Assembly (NCBI GenBank): GCA_031261985.1
Contig: JAISIR010000020.1
Coordinates: 1-64,000, forward strand
DNA length: 64,000 bases
Direction of reading: 5' to 3'
Source: Clostridiales bacterium
GTDB lineage: Bacteria > Bacillota > Clostridia > Monoglobales > WRBX01
Positions 25,490-32,616 of the stretch are shown piece after piece; position 1 is the stretch's first letter, and every line of letters starts with the position of its first letter. Both the position numbers and the translations under genes were made by a program. The notes beneath the pieces are model-generated. The model searched no databases. It was given only the letters and a program-made list of their open reading frames with translations, and was not told where the DNA came from.

Positions 25490-26863
25490 CTACCTAAATA
25501 GCCTGTCAGACGCGGGCTTTGGACTATCTGCTTTTTGGGCGTTTATTGCAGATCGCATGCCGGCGAGCTTAAATTTTATATCCGAACGCGCATTCTCACC
25601 CTTTGCAGCAACAGGCGTAATATCCGACTTTAACTTATTTAGCAGCTCATAAATTGGCTTTTTTGCAGGGTAGATGTTTGGCGAGATATTCTCTATACAA
25701 TAATCGCGCATCAAATTGCTAAAGGTAGCTAGCTTCTTGTTTTGCCGCATGAACTCATCGAAAATTTTAAGGCGCTCGGCGCGGTTAGGTACAGTTTCGG
25801 CCGATACATCACGTAAATACTCATGCGCAAACCGCTGGAATTGTAAAATCGGGTCTTGCCGCACAATCGCCTCATACACATTTAAGATAGCCTCGGATTT
25901 CGGTAGCTCAACATCGTCCACCTTAACAATAGGGTTGCCCTCGTCAAACGTCTCTTTCAACCACGCGTCGCGCTCACTAATTAGTTGCTGATATGGCTTA
26001 TGCCTACCGTCTTTATCGAATATCATGGCAAGCGGGCTATTTTCTAGAAGTTTAATATTGGCGATTTCTACGTAGTTCTTTGTAGAGTTGATTATAGCAT
26101 ACATCTGATAGTTCGGTGCGATATGGGCGTTTTTAAAAGGTTTGCTAGAGTAAGAATTCCTTATATCAGAGCCAAACCGCGAACCGTCGGGAAATTTAAT
26201 TTCCACACCTAAATCAAGAGTTTTGTAAAATGGATACAGTATTGGTCGGTATTTTTCGACAACTTTTAAGGCAGCCCTATTGGCTATTATTTCGGTTAAA
26301 TCGCTCTCATGGTAACGCATATATTCATCATTACCGTCAACACCGGTTTTTGTAGGCATAGATCTAAACCCAACATCAAAAAATTCGGCTAAAAGCGAGT
26401 AATCTAGTGTTCGATTTTGTTTTTGAGATAATACATCTGTATACTCTAAAAGCTTTTGTGCGTGCTTGGTTTCGTGTGCGACTGTGTTTAATGTATGGAA
26501 TAATAAGTCGTCACGAAAACCATGGTAGATACGTTTAGCCACTTGGGATGCTTTATCAAAATCCAATGTAAAGTTAAAAGTAACTTTGCCTTTTCTCAAT
26601 GTTTTGTAGAGGCCGTCTACTCCTGCGTCTTCCTCATGCTTGCTATCTGCGCGGCGGAAGTTTAATTTAACCTTCCTTTTATCTATGTTAAACTCGTCGA
26701 ACATTAAATCTAGCTCTGCTATGTAAAGCCGCCTTAAATTGTTATAGTTGGGGTTATCACCAAAAATATCTAGCCTTTTGCGGATGGTATCCAACTTTTT
26801 CTGCTCCGATTTATTTGAGTGACCAGTTTTATTAGAATGCTCAGATTTATTTGAATTCACCAT
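25490..26863 (-). CDS. Predicted zincin-type metallopeptidase, orphan (HETKH)
   Basis: 457 residues from ATG 26863, chosen because GAGGTGAG sits 6-8 nt upstream; a longer frame from 26929 runs into a palindromic repeat. The N-terminus repeats HSNK/SNKSE units (residues 4-20). NTVAHETKHAQ holds HExxH at residues 130-134, and 57 residues later ESDLTEIIANRAA offers a Glu (191) as third zinc ligand, the gluzincin-like pattern HExxH...ExxANRxA. No signal peptide or membrane segment was seen. It lies downstream of another HETRH protein on the same strand. Substrate and role are unknown; enzymatic activity is inferred only from the motif. Confidence 0.7.
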   Translation of the reverse strand: MVNSNKSEHSNKTGHSNKSEQKKLDTIRKRLDIFGDNPNYNNLRRLYIAELDLMFDEFNIDKRKVKLNFRRADSKHEEDAGVDGLYKTLRKGKVTFNFTLDFDKASQVAKRIYHGFRDDLLFHTLNTVAHETKHAQKLLEYTDVLSQKQNRTLDYSLLAEFFDVGFRSMPTKTGVDGNDEYMRYHESDLTEIIANRAALKVVEKYRPILYPFYKTLDLGVEIKFPDGSRFGSDIRNSYSSKPFKNAHIAPNYQMYAIINSTKNYVEIANIKLLENSPLAMIFDKDGRHKPYQQLISERDAWLKETFDEGNPIVKVDDVELPKSEAILNVYEAIVRQDPILQFQRFAHEYLRDVSAETVPNRAERLKIFDEFMRQNKKLATFSNLMRDYCIENISPNIYPAKKPIYELLNKLKSDITPVAAKGENARSDIKFKLAGMRSAINAQKADSPKPASDRLFR

Positions 26864-26904
26864 AGATTTCTCACCTCGGGTTCTTGTGGATTGTATATAA
26901 TTCT

Positions 26905-26934
26905 CGTCATGCCGGGCGTGATCCGGCATCTACA
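26905..26934. repeat. Short palindromic repeat, inverse orientation
   Basis: CGTCATGCCGG...CCGGCATCTACA, the reverse-complement form of the same family. Confidence 0.6.
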
Positions 26935-26971
26935 CACTTGGTAACGTTTATTATCATTCTTCATTAGTGTA

Positions 26972-27000
26972 TAGATTGCGGATCGGGGTCCGCAATGACG
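26972..27000. repeat. Short palindromic repeat
   Basis: TAGATTGCGGATCGGGGTCC followed by GCAATGACG; close to the 1834 copy, and only 38 bp from the inverse copy. Confidence 0.6.
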
Positions 27001-27072
27001 AAACTGCTTGCTAATTGGTATATATATCAAGGATTTTTTGTTGCGTTCAATTTATACTTATGTAACAATTTA

Positions 27073-27909
27073 TTATCCTCGAAATAAGCTTTGATATGTT
27101 TGATACATTTTTGCGGCATAATCTAGTTTATTACCAACATTTTTTGCTAAATTTTGCGCTGTAAAAGGTTGTTTGTTGCTTTTTTGCTTGCGCATATTTG
27201 TCAAAACAGACGAAATCTTATTTTTACTACCCTGCGTGTTGCTTAATTGAGAAGCTTTTTTTGCATGGAAAGCGGTAATCCCATCTTCTATTGTTTCAAA
27301 CTCTTTTGTTCCCGGTAAATTAAATTCTTTAGTATAGTTAATAGCCTCTAGACGTGCGTCCACTTCTTCTGTCCTAAGAACATAAGATTTATTATTTCGA
27401 TGTTTCTCATTTACTTTAGTGTATTGCTCATCTGGGGTTGCATCGCCACTTCGAATAGCTATATGCTTGTGATGACGAGTTTCGTGAACAGGAATGTTAG
27501 CTGAAATTTTCCTATTTTCTATTACACCATACCTATCTAAATAAATAGAATCGCCATTAGCCTTGCCAAGTGCTATAAATTGGAACCACTTTGGCATATT
27601 TACCACCCTAACTGTAGGATGTTTAACACCTATTCGGTCGGCTTCGTGATTAGCGAGGACTTGGTTGATTTCTACTTTTTTAACTAGCGGTAAGGCGTCG
27701 TATTTGGGCTTATCTAACCTTAGCATATCGTGCGCTTGCTCTGTGGTAATAGTAGGCGGATTTTTAAGGTGATATGAATCGAAAAGCGCGGCGAATTTGA
27801 CCATATACTTAGGTGGCGTAACTTTTTCGCCACGCGAATTTATATAGGGCTTATACTCAATGGGTTCTTTTATAAAATCTTTTTCGTTAAATTCGTTGTT
27901 TTTTGGCAT
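27073..27909 (-). CDS. Predicted zincin-type metallopeptidase, orphan (HETRH)
   Basis: 278 residues. IPVHETRHHKH places HExxH at residues 142-146. About 36 residues on, RTEEVDARLEAI provides Glu candidates (181, 182, 188) for the third zinc ligand, and the EVDARLEA form is common in such families. The N-terminal 100 residues are unrecognised; the C-terminus is Lys/Gln/Asn-rich. The protein appears cytoplasmic. The promoter (TTGAAT 27972-27967, 17 bp, TATAAT 27949-27944) has TTAACA-N5-TTAACA exactly 18 bp upstream. A divergent orphan gene starts at 28124. It may be cotranscribed with the HETKH gene 209 bp downstream. Confidence 0.7.
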   Translation of the reverse strand: MPKNNEFNEKDFIKEPIEYKPYINSRGEKVTPPKYMVKFAALFDSYHLKNPPTITTEQAHDMLRLDKPKYDALPLVKKVEINQVLANHEADRIGVKHPTVRVVNMPKWFQFIALGKANGDSIYLDRYGVIENRKISANIPVHETRHHKHIAIRSGDATPDEQYTKVNEKHRNNKSYVLRTEEVDARLEAINYTKEFNLPGTKEFETIEDGITAFHAKKASQLSNTQGSKNKISSVLTNMRKQKSNKQPFTAQNLAKNVGNKLDYAAKMYQTYQSLFRG

Positions 27910-27943
27910 GGCTCTTCACCTCGAAACGATTAAGTATACTTTA

Positions 27944-27972
27944 ATTATACCATATTTACGAGGTGGATTCAA
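27944..27972 (-). promoter_or_regulatory. Promoter of the HETRH gene (27909-)
   Basis: Minus strand TTGAAT (27972-27967), 17 bp, TATAAT (27949-27944). Confidence 0.75.
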
Positions 27973-27990
27973 GAGGTGAACGATGAGTTA

Positions 27991-28007
27991 TGTTAATTTT
28001 ATGTTAA
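27991..28007 (-). promoter_or_regulatory. Direct-repeat box C (TTAACA-N5-TTAACA)
   Basis: On the plus strand TGTTAA at 27991-27996 and 28002-28007. 18 bp from the -35 of the HETRH gene; 15 bp from the -35 of the divergent 28124+ gene. Confidence 0.65.
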
Positions 28008-28022
28008 ATATTTGTATTTTGA

Positions 28023-28051
28023 TTGACTTTTTTACTAGGAAATGTTATAAT
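28023..28051 (+). promoter_or_regulatory. Promoter of the 28124+ orphan gene
   Basis: TTGACT 28023-28028, 17 bp, TATAAT 28046-28051. Confidence 0.75.
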
Positions 28052-28123
28052 CATACAAGAGAGCTTTAGTTCTAAATTTATTTTGGACATATAAAGTATA
28101 TTCGTGTATGAAGGGTGAGGATT

Positions 28124-28921
28124 ATGCGAAAGTTAACAAATGCTAAAACGGTTTTTATTTCTGTAATAAATGGGAATCTTTTATTAGATGGAGAGATTAT
28201 ATCTAACCTGTTTGCTCTTGATGAACCAGAAAGCGAAGCAGTTGTAACTTCAGAAATGTTTGATTATCGCGAAGGTTTTAAATGTAATTTTGTAAACGAC
28301 AAAATAATTATTAACGGAAGAGTTGTTACAGATGTAGTTAATAGGGCTACGCAAGACCTTATAAAGGGGCAGGCTAGTGTAGAAAATGGGGAAAAAATAC
28401 AAACTTTTGTTCCAAAAGATTCTGTTTTAGCGAGGATTCATAGAAGTATTATAAATGTAGAAGGTGGATTCCTTTCTAAGAAAATCGCGCGTGCGTCAGA
28501 AAAAGTAATATATGGTGAATCTGTATGCAGTGGTATTTTACAAATGTCTAATAAAGCTTGTGAAGGAACCGCATTTGCTGATGCTCAAGCACGATATGCC
28601 GAAAATGTAAATTCATATTTAGAACGTATTCCAGAGGAATCTGAACTGCCAGAAGCTCTTGCAGAGAGGGCGCAAAGTATTGAGTTTAGTATCACGAATG
28701 CAATGCAATTAACGGAAGATTTTTTAGGACAACTTCCTGACGAAATGACAAAAGTAATGATAAAAAACCTTCCGCGAGAATGGCAAAAGCGAGATGCTAA
28801 GAACATATTTTCTGTTGAAAGAGTAAGAGCAATGTATGAGCAGGCAAAGAAAGTATATGGGCAAGGGACACTAACGATAAAGCAGGATGTCAAAATAAGC
28901 GCCGGGCGACCTCCGATGTAG
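28124..28921 (+). CDS. Hypothetical protein, orphan
   Basis: 265 residues from ATG 28124 (AAGGG about 8 nt upstream; an in-frame GTG at 28115 overlaps that site). The protein is soluble by composition. The first 75 residues look beta-rich, with a repeated pattern (NGNLLLDGEIISNL and NDKIIINGRVVTDVV, which may be two copies of one hairpin). The rest is helical. No family is recognised. The promoter is TTGACT 28023-28028, 17 bp, TATAAT 28046-28051, divergent from the HETRH gene with the direct-repeat box between them. The terminator at 28961-29001 closes it. Confidence 0.7.
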   Translation: MRKLTNAKTVFISVINGNLLLDGEIISNLFALDEPESEAVVTSEMFDYREGFKCNFVNDKIIINGRVVTDVVNRATQDLIKGQASVENGEKIQTFVPKDSVLARIHRSIINVEGGFLSKKIARASEKVIYGESVCSGILQMSNKACEGTAFADAQARYAENVNSYLERIPEESELPEALAERAQSIEFSITNAMQLTEDFLGQLPDEMTKVMIKNLPREWQKRDAKNIFSVERVRAMYEQAKKVYGQGTLTIKQDVKISAGRPPM

Positions 28922-28960
28922 GCAGGCGACTTAGCTTAAAAAGTTAGTAAAGCACATAAA

Positions 28961-29001
28961 AAAAGGTCTTATAGATTTTAGTGAAATCTGTAAGACCTTT
29001 T
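28961..29001. terminator. Bidirectional terminator between the 28124+ orphan and tRNA-Asn
   Basis: AAAAGGTCTTA...TAAGACCTTTT hairpin with a long stem. It ends immediately at the tRNA 3' end. Confidence 0.8.
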
Positions 29002-29077
29002 TGGCTCCTCAAGTTGGACTCGAACCAACGACCCTGCGGTTAACAGCCGCATGCTCTACCAACTGAGCTATTGAGGA
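29002..29077 (-). tRNA. tRNA-Asn (anticodon GTT), CCA encoded
   Basis: On the minus strand the 76 bases fold as a cloverleaf. The acceptor stem TCCTCAA pairs with TTGAGGA, followed by discriminator G and an encoded CCA. The D-loop has AGCTCAGTTGGTAGAGC, the anticodon loop CTGTTAACC gives GTT (Asn), and the T-arm holds GGTTCGAGTCC. It has its own promoter (29153-29125) and ends at the hairpin shared with the convergent orphan gene. No other tRNA is adjacent. Confidence 0.97.
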
Positions 29078-29124
29078 ATGTGCGTTAAATTGGTAAAATG
29101 GTATGGAATTTTGACTACCCTATT

Positions 29125-29153
29125 ATTATAATACAATTTGGATGATTTGTCAA
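29125..29153 (-). promoter_or_regulatory. tRNA-Asn promoter
   Basis: Minus strand TTGACA (29153-29148), 17 bp, TATAAT (29130-29125), about 48 bp before the mature tRNA. Confidence 0.8.
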
Positions 29154-29208
29154 TACCTTTTTGCTAAAAAATGGGTAAAATTTTTTATTAAATGTGCAAC
29201 GATGCAAC

Positions 29209-29241
29209 AAACCCCTAGAATTCTGCGAATCGTAGGGGTTT
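29209..29241 (-). terminator. Probable sleB terminator
   Basis: AAACCCCTA...TAGGGGTTT inverted repeat downstream of the sleB stop; the T-run on the minus strand is short. Confidence 0.55.
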
Positions 29242-29264
29242 ACATAAATATCAACAGGGCTGGA

Positions 29265-29936
29265 TTATGAACAAAAACGATGGTCGCCAATGGTGATTAG
29301 GATAGGGCGCGAGAGCATCCAACGGTTGGTAGTTTTGGCTGGGTTATAGTAATAAATTGCGCCGCCAGTTGGGTCGCTGCCGCCCATTACTTCGCGCGCC
29401 GCCTGGTATGCGCTGTTTGCGATAGGCTGATTCCACTGACCGTCGGTTATACATGTAAACGCGCCAGATTGGTAGATAACGCCAGAGATTGAGTTGGGGA
29501 AGGAGGGGTGCTTAACGCGATTTGCCACCACCGCGCCGACTGCCACCTGACCTTTATAGCTTTCGCCGCGGGCTTCTGCCGAGATTAAACGCGCTAAAAG
29601 GTTGATATCGTTAGAGTTAGCTGTCTGCCCGCTGCTGCTAGAAATTCCAATTGCCGCCAAGGTTTGAGGCCCGGCGATGCCATCGACGCTTAAACCGTTA
29701 TTACGCTGGAATTGCTTGACAGCGGCGACGGTTTTGCTGCCATAGATACCATCGACTGCGCCAACTTTATAGCCCCATTTATATAGTGCGCGCTGGATTT
29801 TGATGACCTCGTCGCCACGTGAGCCATAACGCGAGAGTGCCATGGCAGAATCGTTCTCGGTGCGTGAGATATAGACAAACGCGAGCGATATAAGTAAAAG
29901 TATGGCGATTAATCGAGTTATATAGTTTTTGTTCAT
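29265..29936 (-). CDS. sleB: SleB-type spore cortex-lytic / cell wall hydrolase
   Basis: 223 residues. An N-terminal signal segment (about 6-25) is followed by a peptidoglycan-binding domain (about 40-95: SRGDEVIKIQRALYKWGY, IYGSKTVAAVKQFQRNNGL, GIAGPQTLAAIG). The C-terminal catalytic domain begins LLARLISAEARGES with the expected catalytic Glu and continues GAVVANRV, FTCITDGQWN and AIYYYNPAKTTNRWM. SleB is a lytic transglycosylase that degrades spore cortex at germination; related enzymes act in vegetative cells. AAGGTGG fixes ATG 29936. A YpeB partner is not in the window. A hairpin terminator lies at 29241-29209. Confidence 0.88.
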   Translation of the reverse strand: MNKNYITRLIAILLLISLAFVYISRTENDSAMALSRYGSRGDEVIKIQRALYKWGYKVGAVDGIYGSKTVAAVKQFQRNNGLSVDGIAGPQTLAAIGISSSSGQTANSNDINLLARLISAEARGESYKGQVAVGAVVANRVKHPSFPNSISGVIYQSGAFTCITDGQWNQPIANSAYQAAREVMGGSDPTGGAIYYYNPAKTTNRWMLSRPILITIGDHRFCS

Positions 29937-29968
29937 GAAAATGTCCACCTTATTATAGATTTGTGATA

Positions 29969-30131
29969 TATAGTAACCACTGAATAACTATCATTTGCTT
30001 TTTTCAGTTAAATTTCCCTTTTTGTGCATAAGCTCATTTCGGCAGGCGTCAGCCTTGCCTTAATCGCTTACTTCAAAAAGAAAAATTTATTCTAAAAATA
30101 GCTAAACGCTAGTTAATCAGTGCTTACTATA
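29969..30131. mobile_element. Possible MITE-like element with 22-bp terminal inverted repeats
   Basis: Left end TATAGTAACCACTGAATAAC at 29969 and the reverse complement of 30110-30131 (TATAGTAAGCACTGATTAAC) match at 20 of 22 positions. The 163 bp carry no gene. A related half-site (AGTAACCACTGATTACT) occurs reversed at about 21543-21560. No transposase is in the window. This, with the promoter at 30195, is what the stretch between sleB and the surface-protein gene holds. Confidence 0.5.
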
Positions 30132-30194
30132 ACGAACCTTATAAGGTAATTTTTACTATTTTTGCAAATTTTATTCAGATTTGCTAAAAAAACA

Positions 30195-30222
30195 TTGACA
30201 AAATTTAACACTATGATATAAT
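30195..30222 (+). promoter_or_regulatory. Promoter of the SLH/LRR surface protein
   Basis: TTGACA 30195-30200, 16 bp, TATAAT 30217-30222. Confidence 0.75.
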
Positions 30223-30257
30223 GAGGATGTTAAAAAAATTGAGTAGGGAGAGATTGT

Positions 30258-31847
30258 ATGTTTAAGAAACTAACAGCATTTTTATTGGCGTTTACTATCT
30301 TTTTTGGCGTTTCTGCAATTAATACAAAAGTATTGGCAGATGGCGAGCCAACTTACACCGACGAATATGCAAAAAAGTTATATGATTATGGGATATTTAA
30401 AGGCGTCGGGACAGATGCGAACGGCAACCCTAACTTTGCGTTAGATGCGATGTCTAACCGAGCTGAGGCGTTGGCGATGTTTGTGCGTTTGTTAGGTAAA
30501 GAGGGCGAGGCGTTAGCTTCTTCGTATACTTTGCCATTTAACGACGTGCCAGAGTGGGCGGTGCCTTATGTTGGCTATGCCTACACAAATAAGCTGACGT
30601 TTGGGACATCGGAGACTACTTTTGGAAGCGATGAGAGTGTGACCGAGAGGCAATATGTTACATTTATTCTTCGCGCGCTTGGGTATGCAGATAGTGAGTT
30701 TAGCGGTGATTTATTCTCTTTTAAATGGGGTATAGGTTTTACAACTAATAGAGATGTCGCACCTTATGTTGCAGTTTATAAATACTATGACGAGCCGATG
30801 ACACGCATGGATATATCGTATTTTTCGTACGAGGCACTTGAGCTTTACCCTAAGGGTAGAACCGATATAAACCTTGCTACGATGATAGGTATTAACGATA
30901 TAGCAGTTGAAAAAGGCGGCGAGAATATAACATATACTATTGCGAATGATACGTTGACGATTTCTGGGACGGGGGCGATAACCGCTACGCCTTGGGATGA
31001 TTTTAATTCGCAATATTCTAAAGTTGTTATAGAAAAAGGGATAACGGAAATTGCTGATGGAGTTGATATATTTGGAGGTTCTGTTTCGTTGCCTGAAGGG
31101 TTGGTTAAAATTGGCGACGAAGCATACATAGAAACTGATTCTACAGGGATTAAATTGCCGTCTACTTTAACATATATTGGTAGTCGTGCGTTCACTGACT
31201 TTGCGTGTGACCAAGTTACCATCCCTGCTAGTGTTAGATTTATTGGTGAGTACGCGTTTGTGGATAAATCTTCAGTTGCAGAATCGTATCGTTCGCCTTT
31301 GCGTCGGGTGATTTTCCTTGGAAATGCGCCAGAGTTAGGCGATGCGAGTGGTCGAGTTTTTGGTCGCGCTGATTTATACTTCCCGCAAGGTGCCGAGGGT
31401 GTTAATAATTTGTACTTCCTAAGTGAAGTTATAAGGTATGCACCAGGCGAGGATGTAAGTCTAAATGTTAAAACAGACTACCCTATGTATAAAAAGTTCC
31501 CTGGTGTGCCAGATTATGGTGCGATGTTTGATGTGGAATGTGTGGATGCGGATTATAATATATTCGATAAAAATAATTATAAATATAGTTACAAAGGTTC
31601 CCTTGATTATTGGGATGAATATACAGAAGCGTTGAAGGATTTAGGGTTTATAGAAATGGATGCAGGAACCAATATTTTAGGTGAGCATTCTACAATGATG
31701 TATAAATATGTAAAAGATGGATATCAAGTTTACGGGAGCTTGGTTGGTGATTTTGGTGTCCAAATTATTACATCGGTAAAAATTCGCGACCCAGAGACAG
31801 GCGAGTATTGGACGGAAAAATCTAATGCTATAGTGCTTCCGGATTAA
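30258..31847 (+). CDS. Secreted surface protein with SLH-like repeats and a BspA-type leucine-rich region
   Basis: 529 residues. The signal peptide covers about 1-27 (LLAFTIFFGVSAINTKVLA). Residues 33-160 hold two SLH-like units (YAKKLYDYGIFKGVG with NRAEALAMFVRLLG, and FNDVPEWAVPYVGYAYTNKL with TERQYVTFILRALGY), which usually bind secondary cell-wall polymer. From about 225 to 350 BspA-like LRR_5 strands follow (NDTLTISGTGAI, GITEIADGV, VSLPEGLVKIGDEAY, IKLPSTLTYIGSRAF, VTIPASVRFIGEYAF). The C-terminal 150 residues are unrecognised. It is probably displayed on the cell wall. Its promoter is at 30195-30222, downstream of a possible MITE. Confidence 0.82.
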   Translation: MFKKLTAFLLAFTIFFGVSAINTKVLADGEPTYTDEYAKKLYDYGIFKGVGTDANGNPNFALDAMSNRAEALAMFVRLLGKEGEALASSYTLPFNDVPEWAVPYVGYAYTNKLTFGTSETTFGSDESVTERQYVTFILRALGYADSEFSGDLFSFKWGIGFTTNRDVAPYVAVYKYYDEPMTRMDISYFSYEALELYPKGRTDINLATMIGINDIAVEKGGENITYTIANDTLTISGTGAITATPWDDFNSQYSKVVIEKGITEIADGVDIFGGSVSLPEGLVKIGDEAYIETDSTGIKLPSTLTYIGSRAFTDFACDQVTIPASVRFIGEYAFVDKSSVAESYRSPLRRVIFLGNAPELGDASGRVFGRADLYFPQGAEGVNNLYFLSEVIRYAPGEDVSLNVKTDYPMYKKFPGVPDYGAMFDVECVDADYNIFDKNNYKYSYKGSLDYWDEYTEALKDLGFIEMDAGTNILGEHSTMMYKYVKDGYQVYGSLVGDFGVQIITSVKIRDPETGEYWTEKSNAIVLPD

Positions 31848-31874
31848 GTTGTGACATAATATGTGAATGATGTA

Positions 31875-31914
31875 AATGGCTCGGCAGGGGGAGATTCCTT
31901 TGTCGAGCTATTTT
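31875..31914 (+). terminator. Probable terminator after the surface protein gene
   Basis: Imperfect stem TGGCTCGGCA with TGTCGAGCTA followed by TTTT, 28 bp after the stop. Confidence 0.55.
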
Positions 31915-31933
31915 GCGTGAGTAAAAAATGGTA

Positions 31934-31962
31934 TTGACAACGTGGGCGAAAGAATGTATAAT
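31934..31962 (+). promoter_or_regulatory. Promoter of the phosphatase / CM-SK unit
   Basis: TTGACA 31934-31939, 17 bp, TATAAT 31957-31962. Confidence 0.75.
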
Positions 31963-31986
31963 TAATGTGAGGCGGTGGCATTATTT

Positions 31987-32523
31987 ATGAAGCTGATAAT
32001 AGTCAGGCATGGGCAGACGGATTGGAATTTGAACGAGAAGACGCAAGGGCGGACGGATAATCCTTTAAACGAAACAGGAATGGCGCAGGCGCGTGAGCTG
32101 GCGGAGAAGTTGCGTGATAAGCAGATAGATTTGATAATATCGTCGCCATTGTTGCGTGCGAGGCAGACAGCTGACGAGATTAACAAGCATCATAATGCGC
32201 CGATAGTGATTGACGAAGGCTGCAAGGAGCGGGATTTTGGTGATTTAGAGGGGACGTATTGTGGTGGCGACCAGGCGTGGAGGTATTATCATAAGGATAT
32301 GGCGATACCCAATGGTGAGACGACTAAGGAGTTTACCGCGCGGATATTTAAGTTTTTAGATAGGATTACGCTTGAGTATAAGGGTAAGTATGACACTGTT
32401 TTGATATCTTGTCATGGGATGGCGATGCGGTCGATGTGGTGGTATTTTGAGGGGTTGCCAGACCGTGAAAACGAAGTTGTGAAGAAGCTGGATAATTGCG
32501 AAGTAATGGAGTATGAGGTGTAA
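31987..32523 (+). CDS. Histidine phosphatase (phosphoglycerate mutase-like) family protein
   Basis: 178 residues with the phosphohistidine motif LIIVRHGQTDWN at the N-terminus, GRTDNPLNETGMAQA, SSPLLRARQTA, KERDFGDLEG with the acid residue, and the second His in ISCHGMAMR. These proteins dephosphorylate sugars, nucleotides or cobalamin precursors; the substrate cannot be told here. I prefer ATG 31987 to the in-frame GTG 31975 because GAGG lies at 31968-31971. It has its own promoter (TTGACA 31934, TATAAT 31957). The gene precedes the chorismate mutase-shikimate kinase fusion by 93 bp. Confidence 0.88.
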   Translation: MKLIIVRHGQTDWNLNEKTQGRTDNPLNETGMAQARELAEKLRDKQIDLIISSPLLRARQTADEINKHHNAPIVIDEGCKERDFGDLEGTYCGGDQAWRYYHKDMAIPNGETTKEFTARIFKFLDRITLEYKGKYDTVLISCHGMAMRSMWWYFEGLPDRENEVVKKLDNCEVMEYEV

Positions 32524-32616
32524 AAAGAAGCGAGAAATGATAAGCCAGAAGCCAAAAATAAGGACAAAAATAATAAGAACAACAAGAACATATCAAAAAA
32601 GTGAGGAGAACACACA

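Noticed and set aside
26864-26929. Upstream start for the HETKH protein (26929)
   Set aside because: The added residues come from a palindromic repeat, and a good ribosome site precedes ATG 26863.
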